Of a DNA stretch of 64,000 nt, positions 8,255 to 16,330 are shown piece after piece. Both the position numbers and the translations under genes were made by a program. A model generated the notes under the pieces. It worked only from the letters and a program-made list of their open reading frames with translations. It did not search any database and had not been told where the DNA came from. Position 1 is the stretch's first letter, and each line of letters starts with the position of its first letter. Location: the NCBI RefSeq assembly GCF_020194175.1, contig NZ_JADYVX010000029.1:1-64000 (forward strand), read 5' to 3'. The stretch comes from Bradyrhizobium sp. BRP22. Lineage in GTDB: Bacteria > Pseudomonadota > Alphaproteobacteria > Rhizobiales > Xanthobacteraceae.

Positions 8255-8560
8255 ATGCGGGCGATAATTTTGGTGGTACTCGTCCTGGGCACCTTATCCG
8301 AAACGAGCGGTGCATACGCCGCAAAGGTCGGACAAACATGCGGAGGGTTCCCAGGAATTCAGTGCGATGAGGGTTTGTGGTGCGACCCGCAGCCTGGCAA
8401 GTGTGGGGCGGCTGATGCGCAGGGAAAATGCGTGAAGGTACCCGAAATTTGTACAAGACAACGGAGACCGGTTTGTGGATGCGACGGCACCACGTATTCC
8501 AATAACTGTGTGCGGCAATCGAAAAAGGTTGCTCTAAAGAGCATCGGACCTTGCAAGTGA
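8255..8560 (+). CDS. Secreted Kazal-type serine protease inhibitor domain protein
   Basis: A 101-residue exported protein. Signal peptide MRAIILVVLVLGTLSETSGAYA is followed by a Cys-rich segment (CGGFPGIQCDEGLWC) and a Kazal domain: CTRQRRPVCGCDGTTYSNNC then a final Cys near the end, the diagnostic VCGCDG.TY core. Kazal domains block serine proteases by a standard reactive-loop mechanism; bacterial members probably act outside the cytoplasm, perhaps against host or competitor proteases (inference). Start follows AGGAGAGGGAC. Its 3' end is copied as a fragment at 6378-6422. Confidence 0.88.
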   Translation: MRAIILVVLVLGTLSETSGAYAAKVGQTCGGFPGIQCDEGLWCDPQPGKCGAADAQGKCVKVPEICTRQRRPVCGCDGTTYSNNCVRQSKKVALKSIGPCK

Positions 8561-8628
8561 GCAAGGTGGCTCGTGAGAGCGGGATCGTACCGACACCTAA
8601 GTGGCGGATAGGAACGCGCGGCGCGCAG

Positions 8629-8694
8629 GGCGGATTAGCGTAGCGTAATCACGCACCACAAGGCGGATCACGCCGTCGGCTGATCCGTCGTACG
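8629..8694. repeat. Degenerate palindromic repeat, GTAGGGCGGATTAGC family
   Basis: GCAGGGCGGATTAGCGTAGC followed by GGCGGATCACGCCGTCGGC and a diverged right arm. Less perfect than the copies at 6451 and 7961. Confidence 0.65.
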
Positions 8695-8754
8695 TGCTGA
8701 GCGCTTCTCCGACGTTTCCAGAGGCACCTCGCGCCGTTGCGATTCTGTGCACGA

Positions 8755-8825
8755 TTATCGAACGGCGGCAGCCTCGCCGATCCACCGCCTCTCCCAGAGA
8801 TCAAAGTGTCCGTTGATCCGAGCGC
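8755..8825 (-). pseudogene. Fragment of the 3' end of the EF-Tu-C-terminal-like gene
   Basis: About 70 bases align with 7623-7692, the 3' end of the intact gene, sharing GCCTCGCCGATCCACCGCC and CTCCCAGAGAT, but with indels that break the frame. No start remains. Together with the Kazal fragment it shows that this stretch has been duplicated and cut. Confidence 0.65.
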
Positions 8826-8862
8826 AATTGAGGGGGCTTCGTGTTTGATGCGACGCGCCGCG

Positions 8863-10380
8863 TCAAAAAATGAGAGTTGTTCCAAACACTGCGAGACCCA
8901 CAATCAAGCCGACAACGGCCAGTGGACTCTTAAGAAACACGGGCTCGACGGCCGATATGCCTAAGATAACTCTCTGATAGAACTGCCGAGCCACAAGCAA
9001 GAAAAATGCAGCCGCATACAGCAAGGCAGTAACGGATAGAGAGGTCATAAAGAGGATGTTGAGCGGAATACTTTTGCCTGAAAATCCTGAATTTGCATCT
9101 TGTGCTGCGCGTCGGAGTGCGACCAAATTCGCTGGAGAGAATTCCACCGTTCCATCGCACGCTGTCAAGTCGGTTCGCACTTCCCACCGCATTTGGCCAT
9201 TGACCCTCGTTCCGCAACCTCGCAAATTCGTTTCGTTGGAGAGGAGAAGAGATTGGTACGACCTATTCAAGTCGTCCACAGAAACTGAAACTAGTGGCAT
9301 AAACAGGATTGCTGGAAACGAGTCCTGTACCGAATCAACGCTTTGGTAGGCAGCAGTATAGGCATACTCCCATGACTTAGGTTTACCAAACCATGGGAAG
9401 GAAATTGTCAGTTCTTCCTTTTCCTCCGCAGATTCCTTGTCTGTCAGCTTTCTCCACTCCGCAGAGAAACGTTGCATCAGTGGCTGCTGTTTCTCTAACT
9501 TATCAGGGGTCGGGAGCAGCATTAATTGCTGCGAAGAAAGGACCGTAGCGCTAACCGTTCGATCAGCGAGATGTAAAAGATCGGCGAGAGATATGTTCGG
9601 CGCGTTCGTGTCGGCTGTGATCGAGCCCGCAAACAGATCTTCATTTTCGTCGGTAGACGACTTAACAGTCATATCGAAGCTTATTTTGTAGGGATAGTTC
9701 TTAGCCCGTTCGGACGCGCGCGCTGTGCTGCCCTGCGCTTCCTCTGAGTTCACGTCCTCCGCTTCCTTGTTCGGTTCGGCTTCCCTCGCGGTGACCGAGA
9801 CTGATACCCTGACGTCGTCTTGTGCAATTGCACCGTAGAGGTAAGCGCCTAGTCCGATCGGCTGCGCGTAGAGCATAGTGAAGACATTTATCGTTAGGAT
9901 AAAATCGGCTACGATTAGGATTACTGCACGGGACAAACGTGTTTGTTGAGCAGAAATTTCAAAGAATACCTGAGTTTGCCCGATGCTTAGCCAGTCAACG
10001 ATTATGTTGACGACAATGCACGCAGCAAGGATCAACACTTGAGATTCATCGAGCTCTATTTCTCGGAACGCAGCGCTGCCGTGAGCCAGTACCTCTGCAA
10101 CCAATATGACCAACAGTGATAGCAGAGAGACGACTGTGCAGGTTAAAAAGTATCGCCACGAAAAGAAGGGAGACGAGAAATAGCGTCTGAAGACCGTTTC
10201 GTTCACTAGCGCGATGTAGGCGAATAGGTTGCGTTCGCCTGTCACCCTCGAGCGTTGGAGAAAGGCGCTTATCTTTGATCGCGTCTCGTTCGTCGTAAGT
10301 ATCTTGTCAAATGTTCCGCCGAGTGACGCGAAGCCTCCGACGATACCAATTCCATTTGCAATAAGTGTCTGTAAGTCCAT
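8863..10380 (-). CDS. Orphan membrane protein with a large extracytoplasmic-type central domain
   Basis: A 505-residue protein of no recognised family. Three hydrophobic segments (about residues 78-103, 112-132, 150-180) come first, then a soluble region of about 250 residues with acidic and Ser/Thr-rich stretches and a Cys pair (RGCG and TACD), then two C-terminal segments (about 440-465 and 483-505). Base composition looks less GC-rich than the genes around it and codon choice is freer, which suggests transfer. It stands alone between repeat-rich sequence and a gap of 350 bases. The start ATG at 10380 has GGGGGCAGGG upstream. Confidence 0.72.
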   Translation of the reverse strand: MDLQTLIANGIGIVGGFASLGGTFDKILTTNETRSKISAFLQRSRVTGERNLFAYIALVNETVFRRYFSSPFFSWRYFLTCTVVSLLSLLVILVAEVLAHGSAAFREIELDESQVLILAACIVVNIIVDWLSIGQTQVFFEISAQQTRLSRAVILIVADFILTINVFTMLYAQPIGLGAYLYGAIAQDDVRVSVSVTAREAEPNKEAEDVNSEEAQGSTARASERAKNYPYKISFDMTVKSSTDENEDLFAGSITADTNAPNISLADLLHLADRTVSATVLSSQQLMLLPTPDKLEKQQPLMQRFSAEWRKLTDKESAEEKEELTISFPWFGKPKSWEYAYTAAYQSVDSVQDSFPAILFMPLVSVSVDDLNRSYQSLLLSNETNLRGCGTRVNGQMRWEVRTDLTACDGTVEFSPANLVALRRAAQDANSGFSGKSIPLNILFMTSLSVTALLYAAAFFLLVARQFYQRVILGISAVEPVFLKSPLAVVGLIVGLAVFGTTLIF

Positions 10381-10728
10381 CCCTGCCCCCAGGGCTCTGA
10401 AAAGCTAAACTGACTTCTACGGATCTTTCTCCTCTCTGGGAGAGGAATTCACGTTCCATCCACAGATACTCGGGGAAGTAGTACGTTTGGTCCAGGAAGA
10501 CATTTAGTATTGGCTACGAGAGTCGGAAGGCTGAGGAAGCCAGGCTAACGCGGGGGCTTCGTTGCTTGGCGATTTCACTCCGTGAAGCAATTGCCGCGAA
10601 CTTGATAAGTGGCCCATATCAACTAGGACCACCGCAGTCGTGGTCAGCAAGCAAACCTTTGGTCTGTAATGAATTTTGCGATCGGTCGCTTGCTGGATGA
10701 AATCCATCCAGTCTCTAGGTCATACCCC
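10381..10728. other. Gene-free intergenic stretch
   Basis: About 350 bases between two minus-strand genes. A 67-codon frame (10504-10707, minus) starts inside it but has no ribosome site and no recognisable family, so it is not called. No repeat of the local families is present. Confidence 0.4.
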
Positions 10729-11697
10729 TCAATCCGCAAATTGCCCCGCCGCCTCAATAATCGGCTTCCACCGGTCCACCTCGCTCAGCAGCTTCACCTT
10801 CAGCGCTTCGGGCGTGGCTTCGTCCTGGGCCACCGGCTCGGTGTTGATCTCGTTGAAGCGCTTGACCAGGTCCGGGTCGCGGAGGGCTTCCTGCAGCGTC
10901 TTTGACAATTTCCGGACAACATCGTCCGGCGTGCCCTTGGGCGCGTAGAGGCCGTGCCAGGCGCCGACTTCAAAGCCCTTCAGGCCGGCTTCGTCGGCGG
11001 TCGGCAGGTCGGGCATGGAGGCGAGGCGGGTTTTGGTGGTGGTGGCGTAGCTCTTCACCAGCTTGGAGGCGATCGGGCCCGTGGTGTTGGTGGTCTGGTC
11101 GCAGGTGAGGTCGATCTGCTTTGCGATCAGGTCGTTCATGACCGGCGCGTTGCCCTTGTAGGGCACGGTGAGCACCTGCTTGTCGATCGCGGTCATGAAC
11201 AGCATGCCGCAGAGATGCGAGGCGGCCCCTAAGCCCGCATTGCCGAAGGTCATCTTGTCGCCGTTGGCCTTGATGTAGGTGATCAGCTCGGCGAGATTGT
11301 TCGGCGGCAGGTCGGCGCGGGCGATGATGGTCATCGGCGCGTTGGTGACGAGGCCGATCGGCGCGAACGCCGTTTTGGTGTCGTAGGGCAGCTTGCGGTA
11401 AAGAGTTGCCGCCGTCGAGATGCCGATGTGGTGGATCAGCAGCGTATAGCCGTCGGGCTCGGCGCGGGCGGCGCGCGCGGTCGCGATGGTGCCGCCGGCG
11501 CCGGTGGCGTTCTCGACGACGATGGTCTGGCCTAGGAGTTTGGACATCGATTGCGCCGTCATCCGCGCCACCGTGTCGGTCGGGCCGCCAGCGGCAAACG
11601 GCACCAGCAAGGTGATGGGGCGGGCCGGATAGGTCTGCGCGGAGGCCGCGGAGCTCACCATCGCAAGCGCAGCGGCAATCATGGCCAGTCGTTTCAA
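10729..11697 (-). CDS. Tripartite tricarboxylate transporter substrate-binding protein (Bug/TctC family)
   Basis: A 322-residue periplasmic binding protein. A signal peptide (MIAAALAMVSSAASAQ) precedes the family's opening YPARPITLLVPFAAGGPTDTVAR; GNAGLGAASHLCG and the late WHGLYAPKGTPDDVV are also family signatures. It would bind a carboxylate or aromatic acid. No TctA/TctB membrane genes are near, as is usual for the many orphan Bug proteins of this lineage. The TTG at 11697 is chosen because GGGAGGCACGAC precedes it; the frame upstream is spurious. Confidence 0.9.
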   Translation of the reverse strand: MKRLAMIAAALAMVSSAASAQTYPARPITLLVPFAAGGPTDTVARMTAQSMSKLLGQTIVVENATGAGGTIATARAARAEPDGYTLLIHHIGISTAATLYRKLPYDTKTAFAPIGLVTNAPMTIIARADLPPNNLAELITYIKANGDKMTFGNAGLGAASHLCGMLFMTAIDKQVLTVPYKGNAPVMNDLIAKQIDLTCDQTTNTTGPIASKLVKSYATTTKTRLASMPDLPTADEAGLKGFEVGAWHGLYAPKGTPDDVVRKLSKTLQEALRDPDLVKRFNEINTEPVAQDEATPEALKVKLLSEVDRWKPIIEAAGQFAD

Positions 11698-11815
11698 GTC
11701 GTGCCTCCCTTTGAGCTTGTTCTTCTTTGGTCGCGCTTTTCTACACGTTTTGCGCTGCCGCACAAAAGCGAAAGATGTCGCGCGGCCCGGAGGAGACGGT
11801 GCTCCGCAGGACCTA

Positions 11816-11829
11816 TTGACTTAGATCAA
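11816..11829. promoter_or_regulatory. FixK/FNR-type box
   Basis: TTGACTTAGATCAA matches the TTGA-N6-TCAA consensus bound by FixK2/FNR-family regulators in low oxygen. It lies in the 360-base gap, about 120 bases upstream of the Bug gene on one side and about 230 bases upstream of the secreted-protein gene on the other, so the regulated gene is not certain. Confidence 0.6.
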
Positions 11830-11969
11830 CGAAAGGTCCGCCAACTCGTCGCACTCGGATACTGTGCAAAAAGCGATCCGAAAGGCCACGTCGGGGTGCT
11901 ACGCCCGTCCGCGTCGAAGAGACGATCTGGCGACAATTCCACGTCCGATCGAACGGGCCCCCGGTCACC

Positions 11970-12023
11970 TAAAGCATGATCCGGAAAAGTGGACACCGGT
12001 TTTCCGAAAAGATCATGCTCAAA
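11970..12023. repeat. Dispersed inverted repeat (AAAGCATGATCCGGAAAAG family)
   Basis: Left arm AAAGCATGATCCGGAAAAG and right arm TTTTCCGAAAAGATCATGCT flank ACCGGT. Other copies are at 55609-55662 and 60353-60404. It sits between the FixK-type box and the next gene. Confidence 0.8.
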
Positions 12024-12057
12024 CAAAGAGCTAGTGACCATTTAATCGGAGAGTCTC

Positions 12058-12456
12058 ATGAGAACCATCAATCGGTTGGTGCTGCCAGTCCTTGTCGTCA
12101 CGCTATCGGCCGCGGCCCAGGCCGCGGATTTGAACGGAGCCTGGACGATCGACGCCTCGGCCTGCGGTGACGTGTTCACCAAGGAGCACAACAAGCTTGC
12201 TTTCAAGCCAGATGCCGATCTCCACGCGGGCGGCATCATCGTCCAGGGAAGGCAGATCACCGGCACCTTTGAGAAATGCACTGTCAAGTCGTTGCACGAT
12301 GACGGATCGAATGTGCGAATGATCGCGTCGTGCTCGGACGGCGTCGCGATTTCGGACGTAGAGTTCGACATAAAAATCTCCGGAGAAAACAAGATCACCC
12401 TCAGCTCCAAGCAGCCGGTGCCGGTGGAAATGCCGTATGTTCGCTGCTCGATGTGA
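12058..12456 (+). CDS. Small exported protein, hypothetical
   Basis: A 132-residue protein with signal peptide MRTINRLVLPVLVVTLSAAAQA, then DLNGAWTIDASACGDVF and a later CSDGVAISDVEFDI. The three to four Cys in the mature part could form disulfides. The NGAWTIDASAC opening resembles small lipocalin-like or YbdK-like exported beta-proteins, but no family is certain. Start follows GGAGAGTCTC. It converges with the glycosyltransferase gene, 20 bases apart. Confidence 0.75.
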   Translation: MRTINRLVLPVLVVTLSAAAQAADLNGAWTIDASACGDVFTKEHNKLAFKPDADLHAGGIIVQGRQITGTFEKCTVKSLHDDGSNVRMIASCSDGVAISDVEFDIKISGENKITLSSKQPVPVEMPYVRCSM

Positions 12457-12476
12457 ATGATCGGGCTGCCCTCTGC

Positions 12477-13529
12477 TCACTTGGCTGCAAGAGCGTAGGC
12501 GGGCTTTAATCGCGCGAGCGCCTCGTAGTGGCTGAGATATTCCTTCGCCATCCGCTCGGAGGTGAAGCGCTCCTCGAACCGGGCGCGCACTTTGCGGCGG
12601 TCGAGTTCGCCGAGCCGGCCGATGGCCTCGACGGCTTCCGCTTCCCCGTCCACGACGAAGCCGGTGATCCCGTCATCGATCACTTCCGGCACCGAGCCGG
12701 AGCGGAATGCGATGACCGGGGTGCCGCAGGCCATGGCTTCGATCATGACCAGGCCGAACGGCTCCGGCCAGTCGATCGGAAACAGCAGCGCCGCGGCGCC
12801 GGCCAGGAATTTCTCCTTGGTCTGGTCGTTGACCTCGCCAGTGAGCCGCACCGCATTGCCGTCGATCTGGGGTTCGAGCCGTTCCTTGAAATAAGCGCGG
12901 TCGCCGCGCGGCACTTTCGCGGCGATGCGAAGCGGCATGTTTGCGGCCCGCGCAATGCGGATCGCAACCTCGGGCCCTTTCTCCGCCGTGAGCCGGCCGA
13001 GGAAGGCGAGATATCGCCCTTCCTCGAAGGAGGGACGAAACAGGCCGGCGGGAAGCCCGTGATATACGGTGCCGATCCAGTTGGCCTCGCGCAGGGCAGT
13101 GTTCTGGTTGTTCGAGATCGAGACGTAGGGAGCGTCGGGAAACAGCCGCACGAGATCGGCAAGTCCGGGAAGATCCAGCCGTCCATGTGTGGTCGTGAGG
13201 AAAGGCACGCCGAGGCGGGTCAGGAGCGGCAGGTGCATCCAGTCGATGTGCGCGTGGATCACGTCAAACTCGCTTGCCCGGCGCGAGAATGCTTCCAGCA
13301 GCGCTGTCTGAGCTGCCATAGGGTCCGAACGCGGCCGGCCAAGGCGCAATGCGCGCGGCCAGACGGGCTCAAGTTCGGCCGGCGTCTTCGAATCGCCGCT
13401 TGCGAACAGCGTCACCTGATGTCTGAGCCTGACCAACTCGTCGATCAGCCACGCGACGACACGCTCCGTGCCTCCGTAAAGCTTCGGGGGAATGCTCTCA
13501 GCCAAAGGCGCGATCTGCGCAATCCGCAT
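12477..13529 (-). CDS. GT4-family glycosyltransferase
   Basis: A 350-residue GT-B glycosyltransferase. The N-terminal domain begins MRIAQIAPLAESIPP with the YGGTERVV acceptor loop; the C-terminal donor domain has FLGRLTAEKGPEVAI and the signature EAMACGTPVIAFRSGSVPE, including the E-x7-E motif typical of retaining GT4 enzymes. It follows the TreT-like gene by about 100 bases on the same strand, so the two probably form one unit. Its sugar and acceptor cannot be told. A longer in-frame extension upstream of 13529 is unsupported. Confidence 0.9.
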   Translation of the reverse strand: MRIAQIAPLAESIPPKLYGGTERVVAWLIDELVRLRHQVTLFASGDSKTPAELEPVWPRALRLGRPRSDPMAAQTALLEAFSRRASEFDVIHAHIDWMHLPLLTRLGVPFLTTTHGRLDLPGLADLVRLFPDAPYVSISNNQNTALREANWIGTVYHGLPAGLFRPSFEEGRYLAFLGRLTAEKGPEVAIRIARAANMPLRIAAKVPRGDRAYFKERLEPQIDGNAVRLTGEVNDQTKEKFLAGAAALLFPIDWPEPFGLVMIEAMACGTPVIAFRSGSVPEVIDDGITGFVVDGEAEAVEAIGRLGELDRRKVRARFEERFTSERMAKEYLSHYEALARLKPAYALAAK

Positions 13530-13632
13530 GTTGCGTCCGACTCCAGCAATCCCTCGACGGCCGGGGTTAAAATCCGAAGCTTCAACTGCAGTATCCAGAT
13601 GCCGTTCCAGCGCCGGCGAAGATTTTCGGGAA

Positions 13633-14877
13633 TTATCGGCAAACGGGCCGTTCGTAGCGTGCAAGCAGATCGAGCCAGTCCTCGAGCAGGCGGCTCATCA
13701 GGAATCTCTCGCGCACGGTTTCCCTGGCGCGCGCGCCGAGCCGCTGGCGCAATTGTGGGTCCTTCAGGATCTGCACCATACGATCGGCGGCCTGGTCCAC
13801 CGTGCTGACCAGGAAGCCGTTCTCGCCATCCGTGATCTGGTGCCGGATGCCGCCGACATTGCCGCCGATCACGGCGGCGCCTTTCCACATCGCCTCGGTC
13901 ACGGTGAGGCCGAACCCCTCGCGCGTCGATTTCTGCAGCACCACGGCGGAGTGGCGCTGCAGCGCGTTCACCAGGATCGGATCATCGACGGCGAGCACGA
14001 TGACGCGATCGTCGATCGAACGCTTGATGGTTTCGAGAATGACGTGGCCTTCAGGATCGTCGCTCGCATTGTTGCCGACCAGCACAAGCGTGCAGTCCAC
14101 CTCCCGGCGCGCTTTGCGGTGCGCCTCGATCACGCCGATCGGATCCTTCCACCGGTCGAACCGCGAGATCTGCGTCACCAGGGGGCGATCGGTCGGGATA
14201 CGATGGTACTTCAGCGTGTCCCTGATCTCCTGCTCGGACAATTCGGCATTCTTGGCGGAAAACGGATCGATCGCCGGCGTGATGAACTGCTGATCGATGC
14301 CGAGGTCTTGCCCGTATTCCGGCAGCGAGAAGATGGCGGCATCGTAAGGCTCGATGAACTGGTGCAGATAATTCCACACCGGCGGGTGGGGCGAGGAGAG
14401 ATCGACGTGGCATTGCCACAACCAGGGCATCTCCCGCTCCGCAAAGTGCCGCACTAGCGGCAGCGGTTGCGGATCATGCACGATCACGGCATCGCAGTCT
14501 TCAAGGTGCAGCCTGGTGGCATTCTCGAACACCACTTCTTCGTAGATCGCCTTTTCCTGTTCGGAAAACTCCAGCTCCTGCCCCTGCAGGGCATTGTGCA
14601 GCTTCTTGGTGCAGGCGAAGAAACCGGGCGTGCCCTGCACCAGGTGCCAGTCGGTTTCGATCCCGGTCGCATTCATCATCAGCGTCAGCGGCGTGAGGAT
14701 TTCCGTGACGCCACCGCCATAGAAGGTTGAACTGATGTGCGCGACCTGCATCGTCCCTACACGGTCGGCCTTTCGTTCGATGCGTTCCGCTGCGGCAGCT
14801 CCGATGATCGGCGCGTAATGCTCGAGCGAATGCAGGCCGAGAGTCGAGCGATCGATGGCTGGGGGAGGCAGAGACAT
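13633..14877 (-). CDS. treT: Trehalose glycosyltransferring synthase-like protein (TreT family)
   Basis: A 414-residue GT4 enzyme with the TreT pattern: HISSTFYGGGVTEIL near residue 47, GTPGFFACTKKLHNALQG, FTRFDRWKD-like SRFDRWKDPIGVIEA, and STREGFGLTVTEAMWKG with the conserved Glu pair. TreT makes trehalose from a nucleotide glucose and glucose, and can run in reverse. In these bacteria it is an addition to OtsAB/TreYZ/TreS routes. A leading 40-residue extension precedes the catalytic fold. A possible general-stress promoter lies upstream. Biochemical identity as TreT is inferred from sequence pattern only. Confidence 0.82.
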   Translation of the reverse strand: MSLPPPAIDRSTLGLHSLEHYAPIIGAAAAERIERKADRVGTMQVAHISSTFYGGGVTEILTPLTLMMNATGIETDWHLVQGTPGFFACTKKLHNALQGQELEFSEQEKAIYEEVVFENATRLHLEDCDAVIVHDPQPLPLVRHFAEREMPWLWQCHVDLSSPHPPVWNYLHQFIEPYDAAIFSLPEYGQDLGIDQQFITPAIDPFSAKNAELSEQEIRDTLKYHRIPTDRPLVTQISRFDRWKDPIGVIEAHRKARREVDCTLVLVGNNASDDPEGHVILETIKRSIDDRVIVLAVDDPILVNALQRHSAVVLQKSTREGFGLTVTEAMWKGAAVIGGNVGGIRHQITDGENGFLVSTVDQAADRMVQILKDPQLRQRLGARARETVRERFLMSRLLEDWLDLLARYERPVCR

Positions 14878-14957
14878 AGGCTGCGCACCTTTGGCTGAGG
14901 AGTTTGATCACATCAACGTCCGATCGCGCTTCAAGCCCGGCTTGCGCGCTCGCCTTC

Positions 14958-14983
14958 AACTGCGGTTGCAGCGGCGACGTTCC
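14958..14983 (-). promoter_or_regulatory. Candidate sigma-EcfG-type promoter of the TreT-like gene
   Basis: On the minus strand GGAAC (14983-14979), a 17-base spacer and AGTT (14961-14958) approach the alphaproteobacterial general-stress consensus GGAAC-N16/17-CGTT, with one mismatch in the -10 element. It lies about 80 bases before the start codon. A stress promoter would fit a trehalose gene. Confidence 0.4.
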
Positions 14984-15119
14984 AAACAATGTCAGCCATC
15001 TTCTCGAGCTATGCAAAAAGTGCCCGTCGGGCAAATCAGGACGAAAGTCTGTCCATCCCTCGCGCAAAAAATATTCCGCTTCCGTCGTCGGGCAAATCAG
15101 TGATTTAACTCCGCGCGTC

Positions 15120-15475
15120 TCACGGCGGATGAGGGGCGGCTCGCGATCGTCACGAACGTTGCGGTGAGATGCGGTGGACGTGATGGGTGTGACTGACGAG
15201 CACGCGCATCACGGACGGCGAAGTCGTGTGGTTCTGGCGCCCCGACGCTGGCGCTAAGCTCGCGAGCAGCAAGAGCTGGCGCGGGTGACGGTGGCAAGAA
15301 AGCCCGGTCACCGGGAAGAGCACGAAGTAAGCCTGTAAACCATCGCGCAGGGAAAGCCGGAGTGTTTTCGGTTGAACCTGTGGTCCTACCCCCGTGCTTT
15401 CTTTGCACGGGACCCACGGGTGCAACCGGCACCCGGCTTTCCCTGCGCCCTCTGCTATCGAGGAGGGTGAAAGCA
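15120..15475. repeat. Large structured repeat element
   Basis: The core is a perfect 15-bp inverted repeat, CGCAGGGAAAGCCGG (15346-15360) and its complement (15433-15447), enclosing two perfect hairpins: CCCGTGC/GCACGGG (15391-15397, 15405-15411) and GGGTGC/GCACCC (15418-15423, 15429-15434). The flanks encode frames of the kind often annotated as hypothetical proteins in bradyrhizobia (for example with LHPWVPCKESTGVGPQ), which here run through the hairpins and are not believable genes. Confidence 0.6.
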
Positions 15476-15534
15476 GATGCAAACCTCGGACGCCATGCGC
15501 CGCGAGAACGTGAACTCCTGTCTCACCACACTCC

Positions 15535-15645
15535 ACCGTCATGCCCGCGAAGGCGGGCATCCAGTACCCGGCGGCCTCTCGGCTCAAGCACCGCCGCCTC
15601 TGGAATAGTGGATCGTCCGGTCAAGCCGGACGATGACCGCGGAGA
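15535..15645. repeat. Hairpin-rich dispersed repeat
   Basis: Contains GCCCGC-GAA-GGCGGGC and CGTCCGG-TCAAG-CCGGACG hairpins and a GGCGGC/GCCGCC pair between them. Looks like an extragenic palindromic cluster next to the larger element at 15120-15475. Confidence 0.6.
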
Positions 15646-15677
15646 GCTGTTTGAAATTTGAACCAGAACTCACCGCC

Positions 15678-15755
15678 CGTCATTGCGAGCGCAGCGAAGC
15701 AATCCATGCCTCCGCGAGTGGCGAGATGGATTGCTTCGCTGCGCTCGCAATGACG
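15678..15755. repeat. Perfect 30-bp inverted repeat (CGTCATTGCGAG family)
   Basis: Arms 15678-15707 and 15726-15755 are perfect reverse complements over 30 bases around an 18-base loop. Same family as 5582-5670. It lies just past the stop of the DedA gene and may serve as its transcription end. Confidence 0.88.
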
Positions 15756-15781
15756 CTGTTGCGCAATCACGCCACTCACCG

Positions 15782-16330
15782 TCAAAACCTCTGCACCACA
15801 TGCTCCCAGAACCATCCCCACGCCAGCGCGCTGACGTCGCCGAGTTGCAGCAGCACCGCGACCCAGACGAAGGCCGAGACGAAATTCGCGATCTGGAACG
15901 GCTGCCACGGCATCCGCAGCATGCCGGCGACGATCGGCACCGAGGCGCGCAGCGGGCCGGAGAAGCGGGCGATGAAGATCGCGAGCACGCCCCACTTCTT
16001 GATGAAGACCTCGCCGCGAAACAGAAGCTGCGGATGCTGCGCGAACGGCCAGAGCCGGCCGATCGAAGGCTTGAACTTGCCGCCGATCCAGTAGGACAGC
16101 CAGTCGCCGAGGGCGGCGCCGAGCGCGCCGGCGAACAGCATCGGCAGGAAGGCGATGCCGCCGGACGTCATCATCGCCCCGAGGCCGACCAGCACGGCCC
16201 AGGCCGGCACCACGAACGAGAGGAAGGCGAGCGATTCAGCGAAGGCGAGGGCAAAGACGATCGGCGCCGCCCAGGCCTGGTGATCCCTGACAAAGTCGAT
16301 GACATGCCGGCTGGATTCTTCGAGAGACAT
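15782..16330 (-). CDS. DedA-family membrane protein
   Basis: A 182-residue inner-membrane protein with the DedA/SNARE-associated pattern: early FAESLAFLSFVVPAWAVLVGLG, the GAALGDWLSYWIGGKF loop, the F/Y.R F.G..R segment (FIARFSGPLRASVPIVAGM) and a closing hydrophobic helix. DedA proteins are linked to undecaprenyl-phosphate or phospholipid recycling and to proton motive force. Length is close to the usual 190-220. Stand-alone. Confidence 0.9.
   Translation of the reverse strand: MSLEESSRHVIDFVRDHQAWAAPIVFALAFAESLAFLSFVVPAWAVLVGLGAMMTSGGIAFLPMLFAGALGAALGDWLSYWIGGKFKPSIGRLWPFAQHPQLLFRGEVFIKKWGVLAIFIARFSGPLRASVPIVAGMLRMPWQPFQIANFVSAFVWVAVLLQLGDVSALAWGWFWEHVVQRF

Noticed and set aside
10504..10707. 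A 67-codon minus-strand frame before the Bug gene
   Set aside because: No ribosome site, no recognisable pattern and weak coding composition.
15097..15661. Several 90-190 codon frames in the gap after the TreT-like gene
   Set aside because: They run through perfect inverted repeats and hairpins. Similar sequences are annotated in many bradyrhizobia only because the repeat happens to be open.
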